Origin: Streptomyces sp. NBS 14/10
GTDB taxonomy: Bacteria > Actinomycetota > Actinomycetes > Streptomycetales > Streptomycetaceae
Reading direction: 5' to 3'
Assembly (NCBI RefSeq): GCF_002224125.1
Contig: NZ_NCSM01000030.1
Coordinates: 62,001 to 126,000, forward strand
DNA: 64,000 nucleotides
Part shown: positions 23,630 through 33,000 of the stretch, piece after piece
Layout: each line of letters starts with the position of its first letter
Position numbering within the stretch: position 1 is the stretch's first letter
Notes under the pieces: generated by a model
Database searches by the model: none
What the model was told of the DNA's origin: nothing
What the model saw: only the letters and a program-made list of their open reading frames with translations
Translations under genes and position numbers: made by a program

Positions 23630-26233
23630 TTGACGGACAGCGTCGAGGCGAAGACAGAGACGACGGCCGACTCGGTGCCCGGTGGCTACGCGGCGGCCCG
23701 GCTGCGACTCCTGCAGGAGGAGTCGCGGTCCGGGCCGCCGCGCCGTACCGCCCTCGCCGAGCTCACCGACCAGTGGCTGGCCGCGCTGCTGGCCGGCGGG
23801 GCGGAGAAGGCCGGTATCACCCAGGGCGTCGCCCTCGTGGCGGTCGGCGGATACGGACGCGGCGAACTGTCCCCGCGCAGCGACCTGGACGTGCTGCTGC
23901 TCCACGACGGCTCGGCGGACGCCTCCGCCATCGCCACCCTCGCCGACCACGTCTGGTACCCGGTGTGGGACATGGGGCTGGCCCTCGACCACTCCGTACG
24001 CACCCCCGAGCAGGCCCGTAAGACCGCGGGCGAGGACCTGAAGGCCCACCTCGGCCTGCTGGACGCGCGCCATATCGCGGGCGACGCGGCGCTCAGCGCG
24101 GGGCTGCGCACGGCGGTGCTCGCCGACTGGCGGGCCCGGGCCCCCAAGCGCCTGCCCGAGCTGCGCGAACTGGGCCAGGAGCGCGCCGGGCGCCACGGCG
24201 AGCTGCAGTTCCTGCTGGAACCGGACCTCAAGGAGGCGCGCGGCGGGCTGCGCGACGCGACGGCGCTGCGGGCCATCGCCGCCTCCTGGCTCGCCGACGC
24301 GCCGCGCGAGGGCCTTGCCGAGGCGCGCCGGCTGCTGCTGGACGTACGGGACGCGCTGCACCTGACCACCGGCCGGGCCACCGACCGGCTCGCCCTCCAG
24401 GAGCAGGACCAGGTCGCGGCCGGGCTCGGCCTGCTGGACGCCGACACCCTGCTGCGCCAGGTGTACGAGTCGGCCCGGACCATTTCGTACGCGAGCGATG
24501 TGACCTGGCGCGAGGTCGAGCGGGTGCTGCGCGCCCGGTCGACCCGGCCGCGGCTGCGCGGCCTCCTCGGCGGCCGCGGACGCGGCTCCGGGGGCGGCGG
24601 CGCCGACGCGATGGGGGAGCGCAGCCCGCTCGCCGAGGGCGTCGTCGAGCAGGACGGCGAGGCGGTGCTGGCACGCACCGCGCGCCCCGAGCGCGACCCG
24701 GTCCTGCCGCTGCGGGCCGCGGCGGCCGCCGCCCAGGCCGGGCTGCCGCTGTCGCTGCACGCCGTACGGCGCCTGGCCGCCGCCGCGCAGCCGCTGCCCG
24801 TACCGTGGCCGCCCGAGGCCAGGGAGCAGCTGGTCACGCTGCTCGGCGCGGGCGAGTCCACCGTCGCGGTCTGGGAGGCCCTGGAGGCCGAGGGGCTGAT
24901 CACCCGGCTGCTGCCGGACTGGGAGCGGGTGCGCTGCCGCCCCCAGCGCAACGCCGTGCACCGCTGGACCGTCGACCGCCACCTCGTCGAGACCGCCGTG
25001 CGGGCCAGCGCGCTCAGCCGCCGCGTCGGCCGCCCCGACCTGCTGCTGGTCGCCGCGCTGCTGCACGACATCGGCAAGGGCTGGCCCGGCGACCACTCGG
25101 TGGCGGGCGAGACCATCGCCCGGGACGTGGCGTCCCGGATCGGCTTCGACCGCGCCGACGTCGCCGTCCTGGCCACGCTGGTCCGCCACCACCTGCTGCT
25201 CGTCGAGACCGCCACCCGCCGCGACCTGGACGACCCCGCCACCGTGCGCTCGGTCGCCGAGGCCGTCGGCTCCACGGCCACCCTGGAGCTGCTGCACGCC
25301 CTCACCGAGGCCGACGCCCTCGCCACCGGTCCCGCCGCCTGGAGCGCCTGGCGCGGCTCGCTCGTGACCGACCTGGTCAAGCGGGTCTCGGCGGTCCTGG
25401 CCGGCGAGCCGGCGGCGGACTCCTCCGCGCCCCAGCAGACCACCGCCGAACAGGAGCGGCTGGCCATCGAGGCCTGGCGCACCGGCGGCCCCGTGCTCGC
25501 CCTGCGCGCGCGCTCGGAGGCGCTGCCGCCGGGCGAGGCGGCCGCCGCCGGACAGCCGGGCGCGGACGAGGGGGCCGACGTGGAGCCTGGTGCGGAGCCC
25601 ATCGGAGTCGAGCTTCTGATCGCCGTACCCGAGCAGCCCGGCGTGCTGCCGGCGGCGGCCGGCGTACTGGCGCTGCACCGGCTGACCGTACGGGCGGCGG
25701 ACCTGCGCGCTGTCGAGCTGCCCGGAGAACTGACCGGAGAACTGACCGGAGAACTGACCGGAGAACCGGCAGGAGAGGTGTCCGGGGCGGGGCCCAGCGC
25801 GCTGCTGCTGAGCTGGCGGGTGGCCGCCGAGTACGGCTCGCTGCCGCAGGCCGCGCGGCTGCGCAAGGACCTGCTGCGGGCCCTGGACGGGTCGCTCGAC
25901 ATAGTGGCCAGGCTCACGGAGCGCGAGGCCGCGTACCGCAAATACCCCCGCCGCCGCGGCGTGCACGCCCCGCCTCCGCGGGTCACCGTCGCGCCCGGCA
26001 GCTCCCAGCTCGCCACGGTGATCGAGGTGCGCGCCCAGGACGCCCCCGGGCTGCTGCACCGCATCGGCCGCGCGCTGGAGGATGCGGGGGTCACGGTGCG
26101 CAGCGCCCACGTCAGCACGCTCGGCGCCAACGCGGTGGACGCCTTCTACGTCACGGACGCCTCAGGCGCCCCGCTGCAGCCCATGCGCGCGGCGGAGGTG
26201 GCCAAGGAGGTCGAGCGGACGCTGAGCGCGTAG
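23630..26233 (+). CDS. glnD: PII adenylyltransferase/uridylyltransferase GlnD
   Basis: 867 residues; TTG 23630 with AAGGAG (23619-23624). Domains: nucleotidyltransferase (GGYGRGELSPRSDLDVLLLHDG, about 73-95), a helical middle, HD hydrolase (ALLHDIGKGWPGDHS, about 478), and two C-terminal ACT domains. Inside the first ACT region a 12-bp unit (GGAGAACTGACC) is repeated three times in tandem (25724-25759), giving an ELTGELTGELTGEP loop. It modifies and demodifies GlnK Tyr51 in response to glutamine. Last gene of the amtB operon. Confidence 0.95.
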   Translation: MTDSVEAKTETTADSVPGGYAAARLRLLQEESRSGPPRRTALAELTDQWLAALLAGGAEKAGITQGVALVAVGGYGRGELSPRSDLDVLLLHDGSADASAIATLADHVWYPVWDMGLALDHSVRTPEQARKTAGEDLKAHLGLLDARHIAGDAALSAGLRTAVLADWRARAPKRLPELRELGQERAGRHGELQFLLEPDLKEARGGLRDATALRAIAASWLADAPREGLAEARRLLLDVRDALHLTTGRATDRLALQEQDQVAAGLGLLDADTLLRQVYESARTISYASDVTWREVERVLRARSTRPRLRGLLGGRGRGSGGGGADAMGERSPLAEGVVEQDGEAVLARTARPERDPVLPLRAAAAAAQAGLPLSLHAVRRLAAAAQPLPVPWPPEAREQLVTLLGAGESTVAVWEALEAEGLITRLLPDWERVRCRPQRNAVHRWTVDRHLVETAVRASALSRRVGRPDLLLVAALLHDIGKGWPGDHSVAGETIARDVASRIGFDRADVAVLATLVRHHLLLVETATRRDLDDPATVRSVAEAVGSTATLELLHALTEADALATGPAAWSAWRGSLVTDLVKRVSAVLAGEPAADSSAPQQTTAEQERLAIEAWRTGGPVLALRARSEALPPGEAAAAGQPGADEGADVEPGAEPIGVELLIAVPEQPGVLPAAAGVLALHRLTVRAADLRAVELPGELTGELTGELTGEPAGEVSGAGPSALLLSWRVAAEYGSLPQAARLRKDLLRALDGSLDIVARLTEREAAYRKYPRRRGVHAPPPRVTVAPGSSQLATVIEVRAQDAPGLLHRIGRALEDAGVTVRSAHVSTLGANAVDAFYVTDASGAPLQPMRAAEVAKEVERTLSA
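25724..25767 (+). repeat. In-frame 12-bp tandem repeat within glnD
   Basis: GGAGAACTGACC repeated at 25724, 25736 and 25748 with a partial fourth copy; encodes repeats of Gly-Glu-Leu-Thr. Period is a multiple of three, so copy-number change would keep the frame. Confidence 0.9.
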
Positions 26234-26355
26234 CGCCCCGGCGGGTGCGGCTCCACCGGGGCGCGGCACCAGGGGGCAGACCGTTCGGGCGGCGGGCGGA
26301 TACCCTTGGAGGCCGACCGCCGACCCGACATCCGACCGAAGGATTCGCGACCACC

Positions 26356-27906
26356 GTGTTCGATACCCTCTCCGACCGCCTCGCAGCGACTTTCAAGAAC
26401 CTCCGGGGCAAGGGCCGCCTCTCTGAGGCGGACATCGACGCCACGGCGCGTGAAATCCGTATCGCCCTGCTCGAAGCGGACGTCGCGCTTCCCGTCGTCC
26501 GGGCCTTCATCAAGCAGATCAAGGAGCGGGCGTCGGGGGCCGAGGTCTCCCAGGCGCTGAACCCCGCCCAGCAGGTCATCAAGATCGTCAACGAGGAGCT
26601 GATCGGCATCCTCGGCGGCGAGACCCGCCGCCTCCGCTTCGCCAAGCAGCCGCCGACCGTGATCATGCTCGCGGGTCTGCAGGGTGCCGGTAAGACGACG
26701 CTCGCCGGAAAGCTCGGCCGCTGGCTGAAGGGGCAGGGCCACGCGCCGCTGCTGGTCGCGTGTGACCTGCAGCGCCCCAACGCCGTCAACCAGCTCTCGG
26801 TGGTCGCCGAGCGGGCCGGTGTCGCGGTCTTCGCCCCGGAGCCGGGCAACGGCGTGGGCGACCCGGTGAAGGTGGCCCAGGACTCGATCGAGTTCGCCAA
26901 GACCAAGCAGCACGACGTCGTGATCGTCGACACCGCCGGCCGCCTCGGCATCGACCAGGAGCTGATGCAGCAGGCCGCGGACATCCGCGACGCGGTCCGC
27001 CCGGACGAGGTCCTTTTCGTCGTCGACTCGATGATCGGCCAGGACGCGGTGAACACCGCCGAGGCGTTCCGCGACGGCGTCGGCTTCGACGGCGTGGTGC
27101 TCTCCAAGCTCGACGGCGACGCGCGCGGCGGTGCCGCGCTGTCCATCGCGCATGTCACCGGCCGCCAGATCATGTTCGCCTCCAACGGCGAGAAGCTGGA
27201 CGACTTCGACGCGTTCCACCCGGACCGCATGGCGTCCCGCATCCTGGGCATGGGCGACATGCTCAGCCTGATCGAGAAGGCCGAGCAGACCTTCAGCCAG
27301 CAAGAGGCCGAGAAGATGGCGGCCAAGCTGGCGAAGGGCCCCAAGGAGTTCACGCTCGACGACTTCCTGGCGCAGATGGAGCAGGTCCGCAAGATGGGCT
27401 CCATCTCCAAGCTGCTCGGCATGCTGCCGGGCATGGGCCAGATCAAGGACCAGATCAACAACCTCGACGAGCGGGACGTGGACCGCACCGCCGCGATCAT
27501 CAAGTCGATGACGCCCGGCGAGCGCCAGGACCCGAACATCATCAACGGCTCGCGCCGCGCCCGTATCGCGCGCGGCTCGGGTGTCGAGGTCAGCGCGGTC
27601 AAGAACCTGGTGGAGCGGTTCTTCGAAGCGCGCAAGATGATGTCGAAGATGGCGCAGGGCGGGATGCCCGGCATGCCGGGCATCCCGGGCATGGGCGGCG
27701 GCGCCGCCAAGCGCAAGGGCAAGCCGCAGAAGAAGGCCAAGGGCAAGCAGCGCAGCGGCAATCCGATGAAGCGCAAGGCCGAGGAGCAGGCCGCCGCGGC
27801 CCGCCGTGAGCAGGCGGGGCAGCCGGGCGGCGCGTTCGGTCTGCCCGCCGGCCAGGGCGGGCAGGACTTCGAACTGCCCGACGAGTTCAAGAAGTTCATG
27901 GGCTGA
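26356..27906 (+). CDS. ffh: Signal recognition particle protein Ffh
   Basis: 516 residues from GTG 26356 (MFDTLSDRLAATFKNLRGKG). NG domain: LAGLQGAGKTTLAGKLGRW (G1), DLQRPNAVNQL, DTAGRLGIDQELMQQ (G3), SKLDGDARGG (G4). The M domain begins near residue 300 and binds 4.5S RNA and signal peptides. It ends with a Met/Gly/Pro stretch (GMPGMPGIPGMGGG), a Lys-rich tail and a Gln/Gly linker. It partners with FtsY at 17762. AAGGA lies 12 bases before the start. Confidence 0.96.
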   Translation: MFDTLSDRLAATFKNLRGKGRLSEADIDATAREIRIALLEADVALPVVRAFIKQIKERASGAEVSQALNPAQQVIKIVNEELIGILGGETRRLRFAKQPPTVIMLAGLQGAGKTTLAGKLGRWLKGQGHAPLLVACDLQRPNAVNQLSVVAERAGVAVFAPEPGNGVGDPVKVAQDSIEFAKTKQHDVVIVDTAGRLGIDQELMQQAADIRDAVRPDEVLFVVDSMIGQDAVNTAEAFRDGVGFDGVVLSKLDGDARGGAALSIAHVTGRQIMFASNGEKLDDFDAFHPDRMASRILGMGDMLSLIEKAEQTFSQQEAEKMAAKLAKGPKEFTLDDFLAQMEQVRKMGSISKLLGMLPGMGQIKDQINNLDERDVDRTAAIIKSMTPGERQDPNIINGSRRARIARGSGVEVSAVKNLVERFFEARKMMSKMAQGGMPGMPGIPGMGGGAAKRKGKPQKKAKGKQRSGNPMKRKAEEQAAAARREQAGQPGGAFGLPAGQGGQDFELPDEFKKFMG

Positions 27907-27919
27907 GCGGGCGAGGCGC

Positions 27920-27954
27920 GAGGGCCGGGCGGGCCGGGGCGCCCGCGGGCCCTC
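27920..27954 (+). terminator. Terminator of ffh
   Basis: GAGGGCC (27920-27926) with GGGCCCTC (27947-27954) outside and GGGCG/CGCCC inside form a long GC hairpin between the convergent ffh and methyltransferase genes. Confidence 0.6.
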
Positions 27955-28000
27955 ACACCCGTACGCCTTTACGCCGGGGTGCCTTGACGCCTGGGCGCCT

Positions 28001-28960
28001 TTACGTCCGCGCGATCAGATAACGCATCACGTTCTCCATCCACACCGTGCCGTCCTGGCGCCGGTACGGATGGAGGGCTTCCGTGATCTCCTTGCGCACC
28101 TGTGTGGCGTCGGTGGTGCGTTCCGCCGCGTCGAACAGCCCGGTCGACAGCAGCCCGCGCACCGCGCTGTCCGTGTCCGCGTACCCGAAGGGGCAGGCCA
28201 CCCGGCCCGAGCCGTCGAGCCGCAGCCCGGCCCGCTGGGCCAGGTCCTCCAGGTCGTCCCTGCCGCACGGCTGCCAGCGCGCGGTGGAGGGGGCACCTCC
28301 CAGCGGTAGCTGGGGGAATGTCGGGTCGGCTGTCGGGTCGGCCAGGCGCACGCCCACGCGCAGCACCGTGGAGGTGGCGCACCGCTCAGGCGGGCCCCAT
28401 CCGGCCAGGACGACCGGGCTGCCGGGCTCGGCGAGGGCGGCGGCCGAGGCGAGCCGCTCCGGCAGAGCGCTTCCGGACCCGGGCGCCGACAGCGGATCGA
28501 AGGCCGTGACCACGGTGAATCCGGACCAGGCCCGCGCCGCTGTCCCCGCCCCGGCCCCCGTCACCGTCAGGGCGCTCCCCAGGCCGCCGTCCGCCAGGCG
28601 GGCGAGGCGCGCGACGCCCCCCGGTACGCCAGGGCGCGCGCCGCCCGGCCGCGCTCCGGGGCCCGCGAGCAGCCGCTCGCCGGCGAGCCCCAGGCGCTCC
28701 TCGTCCGGGTCCACTCCGCACACGGTGGCGCCGCGCGCCACCGCCATGAGCAGGGCCAGGCCCGAGCCGCAGCCCAGGCCCAGCAGCCGGGTCCCGGCGC
28801 CGACCTCCAGGCGCTCGTACACGGCCTCGTACAGCGGCACCATCATCCGTTCCTGGATCTCCGCCCAGTCGCGGGCACGGGCGCGGGATATCGCGGCGCC
28901 CGGTGCGGAGAGGGAGGAGGGATACGGGGAAAGGTGCCGCCGTATGAGCGTAGATGTCAT
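28001..28960 (-). CDS. SAM-dependent methyltransferase-like protein
   Basis: 319 residues from ATG 28960 (MTSTLIRRHLSPYPSS). Class I Rossmann motif I is RLLGLGCGSGLALLMAVARG and motif II is CGVDPDEER. The helical lid and C-terminal part are Ala/Gly-rich. Substrate cannot be inferred. It is divergent from proS. Reading frames upstream of the chosen Met are overlap shadows. Confidence 0.78.
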   Translation of the reverse strand: MTSTLIRRHLSPYPSSLSAPGAAISRARARDWAEIQERMMVPLYEAVYERLEVGAGTRLLGLGCGSGLALLMAVARGATVCGVDPDEERLGLAGERLLAGPGARPGGARPGVPGGVARLARLADGGLGSALTVTGAGAGTAARAWSGFTVVTAFDPLSAPGSGSALPERLASAAALAEPGSPVVLAGWGPPERCATSTVLRVGVRLADPTADPTFPQLPLGGAPSTARWQPCGRDDLEDLAQRAGLRLDGSGRVACPFGYADTDSAVRGLLSTGLFDAAERTTDATQVRKEITEALHPYRRQDGTVWMENVMRYLIART

Positions 28961-29193
28961 GGAATGCGCCCCAATCCGACGAGAGCAGTGCCGTGAGCCG
29001 AAGAGCCTGTTGCCACCGTTGTGCGCCGCGCGTTCCACCCCCGTAGGCCAGGGAACTGCGCATCCGTCCGCGCGTCCAGAGCTTTCGCGGCCATGCTTGT
29101 ATGCCCCCGTTGTGCGCCCCCTGTTCCCGACCGTGTCCGGGTGCTCGGTCCGGCTGCCGCCCCGTTGCCCTGTTGTTGCCCTGGCCAAATGAA

Positions 29194-29224
29194 TTCACGG
29201 TTCGGCGAGCCGTCGCCGTACGAT
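29194..29224 (+). promoter_or_regulatory. Candidate leaderless promoter of proS
   Basis: TACGAT (29219-29224) lies 7 bp before the ATG at 29232; TTCACG (29194-29199) is a weak -35 with 19-bp spacing. No Shine-Dalgarno precedes proS, so transcription may start at or next to the ATG. Confidence 0.45.
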
Positions 29225-29231
29225 CGGCGCC

Positions 29232-30647
29232 ATGGCGAAGGCTCCCGTTCTCACCCCCCAGGCGGAGGATTTTCCGCGCTGGTACCAGGATCTGATCAAC
29301 AAGGCCGAACTGGCCGACAACGGTCCGGTGCGCGGCACCATGGTCATCCGACCGTACGGCTACGGGCTCTGGGAGCGGATGCAGCAGGACATGGACGCCC
29401 GCATCAAGGCCGAGGGCGTTCAGAACGCGTACTTCCCGCTCTTCATCCCGCAGTCGTATCTGACGAAGGAGGCGGAGCACGTCGAGGGGTTCGCCCCCGA
29501 GCTCGCCATCGTCACGCACGGCGGCGGCAAGAAGCTCGAGGAGCCCGTGGTCGTCCGGCCCACATCCGAGACGATCATCAACGAGTACTTCGCGAAGTGG
29601 GTGCAGAGCTACCGCGATCTGCCGCTGCTGATCAACCAGTGGGCGAATGTGGTGCGTTGGGAGCTGCGGCCGCGGCTGTTCCTGCGTACGTCGGAATTCC
29701 TGTGGCAGGAGGGCCACACCGCCCACGCCACCTACGAGGACGCCCGCGACTTCGCCTCCCGTATCCACCGGCACGTCTACGCCGACTTCATGGAGAACGT
29801 GCTGGCCATGGACGTCGTCCTGGGCCGCAAGACCGCCAAGGAGCGGTTCGCGGGCGCCGTCAACACCCTCACGCTGGAGGGGATGATGGGCGACGGCAAG
29901 GCGCTGCAGCTGGGCACCAGCCATGAGCTGGGCCAGAACTTCGCCCGCGCGTTCAACACCCAGTTCCTGTCCAGGGAGGGCAAGCAGGAACTGGTCTGGC
30001 AGACCTCCTGGGGCAGCACCACCCGCATGGTGGGCGCGCTCGTGATGATGCACGGCGACGACAGCGGGCTGCGGATTCCGCCGCGGCTGGCTCCCGTGCA
30101 GGCCGTTGTGCTGGCCATCAAGGGCGACGAGGCGGTGCTGGCCAAGGCCCGCGAGATCGGCGACCGGCTGGCGGCGGCCGGGGTGCGGGTCCAGGTCGAC
30201 GACCGGACCGACACCCCCTTCGGCCGTCGCGCGGTGGACTGGGAGCTCAAGGGCGTTCCGGTGCGGATCGAGGTCGGCCCGCGCGACCTGGAGGGCGGCA
30301 CCGCGATGGTGGCGCGGCGGATCCCGGGCGGCAAGGAGCCGGTGCGGCTGGACGCGCTTCCCGATCTGCTGCCGAAGGTCCTGGAGGAGGACCAGGCGCT
30401 GCTGCTGCGCCAGGCGCGGGAGCGGCGCGCGGCCCGTACCACGGATGTGCGGACCGTCGAGGAGGCCGCCGAGGCCGCGGCGGCCGGCGGCTGGGCGCGG
30501 ATCCCCTGGGCGGACCTCGGCCCGGAGGGCGAGGCGGCGCTCGCCGAGCAGGCCGTGTCCGTGCGCTGTCTGGTGGCCGAGGACGGGTCGGTGCCGGACG
30601 CCGATGACGCGCCCGGTAACGTCGCGTTTGTCGCGCGCGCTTACTGA
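29232..30647 (+). CDS. proS: Prolyl-tRNA synthetase, archaeal/eukaryotic (type 3) form
   Basis: Charges tRNA-Pro. 471 residues from ATG 29232, the size of archaeal-type ProRS rather than the ~570-residue bacterial type with an editing insertion. Class II motifs: NVVRWELRPRLFLRTSEFLWQEGH (motif 2), VVVRPTSETIINEYF (TxE loop), QTSWGSTTRMVGALVMMHGDD (motif 3). A C-terminal anticodon-binding domain (APVQAVVLAIKGDE) is followed by a short domain that ends in Tyr (ARAY), typical of the type. Whether a bacterial-type ProRS also exists elsewhere cannot be seen. Confidence 0.92.
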   Translation: MAKAPVLTPQAEDFPRWYQDLINKAELADNGPVRGTMVIRPYGYGLWERMQQDMDARIKAEGVQNAYFPLFIPQSYLTKEAEHVEGFAPELAIVTHGGGKKLEEPVVVRPTSETIINEYFAKWVQSYRDLPLLINQWANVVRWELRPRLFLRTSEFLWQEGHTAHATYEDARDFASRIHRHVYADFMENVLAMDVVLGRKTAKERFAGAVNTLTLEGMMGDGKALQLGTSHELGQNFARAFNTQFLSREGKQELVWQTSWGSTTRMVGALVMMHGDDSGLRIPPRLAPVQAVVLAIKGDEAVLAKAREIGDRLAAAGVRVQVDDRTDTPFGRRAVDWELKGVPVRIEVGPRDLEGGTAMVARRIPGGKEPVRLDALPDLLPKVLEEDQALLLRQARERRAARTTDVRTVEEAAEAAAAGGWARIPWADLGPEGEAALAEQAVSVRCLVAEDGSVPDADDAPGNVAFVARAY

Positions 30648-30658
30648 AGCAGAGGCTG

Positions 30659-30691
30659 AAGCGCGCCCCCGCTGAGCGGGGAAGCGCGCTT
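30659..30691 (+). terminator. Terminator of proS
   Basis: AAGCGCGC (30659-30666) pairs with GCGCGCTT (30684-30691) and the inner CCCCGC with GCGGGG around a TGA loop; an almost continuous 14-bp stem beginning 12 bases after the proS stop. Confidence 0.8.
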
Positions 30692-30907
30692 CCGCTGAGC
30701 GGAAAACTGAGCGGAAGGCCGGCGGAAGTCCGGGGGCGGTGCGGGGCGGGCGTTACGTACCGCCTTGGTGCGCGGTGGGTGGCTCATCCACACATTGCCG
30801 CACCCGCCCTCCTCGGGGCGCATCAGCGCTGAACTGACTGGTACGTGCAAATTATTTGTGATGCCCCGGAATCGGAACACCGGGCACTCCCCGCTCGTTA
30901 TCACGAC

Positions 30908-31501
30908 GTGAGCACGACACCACCTGTACTCGCCGCAGAGCTGGCGCAGGCGTGGGCCGATATTCAACGGCACCACCCCGAGCTGCCGGATCTCGCCGCG
31001 CCAGAATCGCTGATCGGAGAGTCGTCGTCCGCATGTGGCGCCGAGCTCTCCTTCGAACGGCTGCTGCACGAGGCAGTCCACGGCATCGCCGCGGCGCGCG
31101 GTGTCCGTGACACCTCGCGCGCCGGCCGCTACCACAACCGCCGCTTCCTGGCCATCGCCGAGGAGTTGGGCCTGGACCACCCCGATGAGCCGCACCCCAG
31201 CAGCGGCTTCTCGCTGGTCACGCTCAGCCCCGAGGCGAGAAGGCGCTATCGGACCACCATCGACCGACTCCAGCGCGCCCTCAAGGCACACACCGTCGCG
31301 ACCGCCGCCGACACCGCCCGCACCTTCCGCGGACCGGCCGCCCGGCACGGTTCGTCGGGTGGCGGGGTCCGGGTGAAGGCGGTGTGCGACTGCGGGCGCA
31401 ACGTCCGCGTCGTCCCGTCGGTGCTGGCGCAGGCGCCGATCATGTGCGGGGGATGCGGGAAGCCGTTCCGTATCCCGGAGCCGGTGGCCGCGGTCGGCTG
31501 A
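30908..31501 (+). CDS. SprT-like zinc metallopeptidase-type protein
   Basis: 197 residues from GTG 30908. HEAVH (residues 54-58) in [17 protein letters not shown] is the SprT/gluzincin-like zinc motif, followed by [19 protein letters not shown] as in SprT. The C-terminus carries a zinc ribbon (CDCG...CGGCGKPF). SprT/Spartan relatives cut DNA-protein crosslinks; a DNA-repair protease is a family-based guess. An upstream start at 30845 is possible but poorly supported. Confidence 0.7.
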   Translation: MSTTPPVLAAELAQAWADIQRHHPELPDLAAPESLIGESSSACGAELSFERLLHEAVHGIAAARGVRDTSRAGRYHNRRFLAIAEELGLDHPDEPHPSSGFSLVTLSPEARRRYRTTIDRLQRALKAHTVATAADTARTFRGPAARHGSSGGGVRVKAVCDCGRNVRVVPSVLAQAPIMCGGCGKPFRIPEPVAAVG

Positions 31502-31656
31502 CCTGTCACGGTGTGGCACAATGGTCAGCTGTACTCGACAGCCGACCGGGACCCCTCTCTCCTCCGGCTGACGCGTCCATCGGGCACTCGGGTACCGCAA
31601 CCCCACGCGGCACTTCGCAGTGCTCAATCACGTCAAGACCAGGAGACACCACTCCC

Positions 31657-32097
31657 GTGGCAGTCAAGATCAAGCTGAAGCGTCTGGGCAAGATCCGTGC
31701 GCCTCACTACCGCATCGTCGTCGCCGACTCCCGTACCCGCCGTGACGGCCGGGCCATCGAGGAGATCGGTCTGTACCACCCGGTGCAGAACCCCTCGCGC
31801 ATCGAGGTGGACTCGGAGCGTGCGCAGTACTGGCTGGGTGTCGGCGCGCAGCCGACCGAGCCGGTGCTCGCCATCCTGAAGGTCACCGGCGACTGGCAGA
31901 AGTTCAAGGGCCTGCCCGCCCCGGCCCCGATGCTCGTCGCCGAGCCGAAGGCCGACAAGCGCGCCCTGTTCGAGGCCGCCGCCAAGGACACCGGTGGCGA
32001 GGCGAAGGGTGAGGCCATCACCCCGAAGGCCAAGAAGTCCGAGAAGAAGTCGGACGAGGCGGCCGCTGACGCGGCGGCCGAGTCGACCGAGGCCTGA
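31657..32097 (+). CDS. rpsP: 30S ribosomal protein S16
   Basis: 146 residues from GTG 31657 ([22 protein letters not shown]), with AGGAGA upstream. The S16 core covers about 85 residues; an actinobacterial Lys/Ala-rich tail ([13 protein letters not shown]) follows. First gene of rpsP-khpA-rimM-trmD, the conserved order. A 155-bp gap upstream presumably carries the promoter. Confidence 0.96.
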   Translation: MAVKIKLKRLGKIRAPHYRIVVADSRTRRDGRAIEEIGLYHPVQNPSRIEVDSERAQYWLGVGAQPTEPVLAILKVTGDWQKFKGLPAPAPMLVAEPKADKRALFEAAAKDTGGEAKGEAITPKAKKSEKKSDEAAADAAAESTEA

Positions 32098-32099
32098 GG

Positions 32100-32339
32100 A
32101 TGCTCGAGGAGGCCCTCGAGCACCTCGTGAAGGGCATCGTCGACAACCCCGACGACGTGCAGGTCGCCTCGCGCAACCTGCGGCGCGGACGCGTGCTCGA
32201 GGTACGGGTGCACCCCGACGACCTCGGCAAGGTGATCGGTCGTAACGGCCGTACCGCCCGCGCCCTGCGCACCGTCGTGGGCGCCATCGGCGGCCGTGGC
32301 GTCCGTGTCGACCTCGTCGACGTGGACCAGGTTCGCTGA
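32100..32339 (+). CDS. khpA: KH-domain RNA-binding protein KhpA
   Basis: 79 residues from ATG 32100, two bases after the rpsP stop. The single KH domain has the GxxG loop in KVIGRNGRTARALRTVVGA. KhpA binds RNA, often with KhpB (Jag). Classic position between rpsP and rimM. Confidence 0.93.
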   Translation: MLEEALEHLVKGIVDNPDDVQVASRNLRRGRVLEVRVHPDDLGKVIGRNGRTARALRTVVGAIGGRGVRVDLVDVDQVR

Positions 32340-32361
32340 GCAGCGTCAAGAAGAGCACCGG

Positions 32362-32400
32362 CACGGGCCGGGGAGGGCTTTGGGCCGTCCCCGGCCCGTG
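32362..32400 (+). terminator. Strong hairpin between khpA and rimM
   Basis: CACGGGCCGGGGA (32362-32374) pairs perfectly over 13 bp with TCCCCGGCCCGTG (32388-32400). It probably attenuates read-through from the ribosomal gene into rimM-trmD. Confidence 0.75.
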
Positions 32401-32439
32401 TGCGTGGCCGGTCCGTGTGTGTGAAGGGAACAGGGAACA

Positions 32440-33000
32440 GTGCAGTTGGTTGTGGCGCGGATCGGCCGCGCCCACGGCATCAAGGGCGAAGTCACCGTCG
32501 AGGTGCGCACCGACGAGCCGGAGCTGCGGCTCGCCCCGGGTGCCGTCCTGGCCACCGAGCCCGCCTCGGCCGGGCCGCTGACCATCGAGACCGGCCGGGT
32601 GCACAGCGGCCGGCTGCTGCTGCGCTTCGCGGGGTTCGCGGACCGTACGGCCGCCGAGGCGCTGCGCGGCACCCTGCTCATCGCGGAGGTCGACCCCGAG
32701 GACACGCCCGAGGACCCCGATGAGTACTACGACCATCAGCTGATCGACCTGGACGTGGTCACCGTCGACGGCACCGAGGTCGGCCGGATCTCGGAGATCT
32801 CCCATCTGCCGTATCAGGACCTGCTGATCGTCCGGCGGTCCGACGGCAGCGAGGTGATGATCCCCTTCGTCTCCGAGGTGGTGCCGGAGATCGACCTCGA
32901 GGCGCAGCGCGCCGTCATCGACCCGCCGCCCGGTCTGCTCGACGAGACCCAGGCCGAGGTCGCTCGCGGCGAGGGTGGCGCCGAGCGCGGGGGCGCATGA
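32440..33000 (+). CDS. rimM: Ribosome maturation factor RimM
   Basis: 186 residues from GTG 32440 after GGGAACAG. N-terminal RimM domain ([21 protein letters not shown]) plus C-terminal PRC barrel ([36 protein letters not shown]). It binds S19 and assists 30S head assembly and 16S processing. Overlaps trmD by 4 nt. Confidence 0.95.
   Translation: MQLVVARIGRAHGIKGEVTVEVRTDEPELRLAPGAVLATEPASAGPLTIETGRVHSGRLLLRFAGFADRTAAEALRGTLLIAEVDPEDTPEDPDEYYDHQLIDLDVVTVDGTEVGRISEISHLPYQDLLIVRRSDGSEVMIPFVSEVVPEIDLEAQRAVIDPPPGLLDETQAEVARGEGGAERGGA

Noticed and set aside
24805..26355. Upstream extension of the ffh frame through glnD
   Set aside because: Shadow of glnD; Ffh has a normal N-terminus at GTG 26356.
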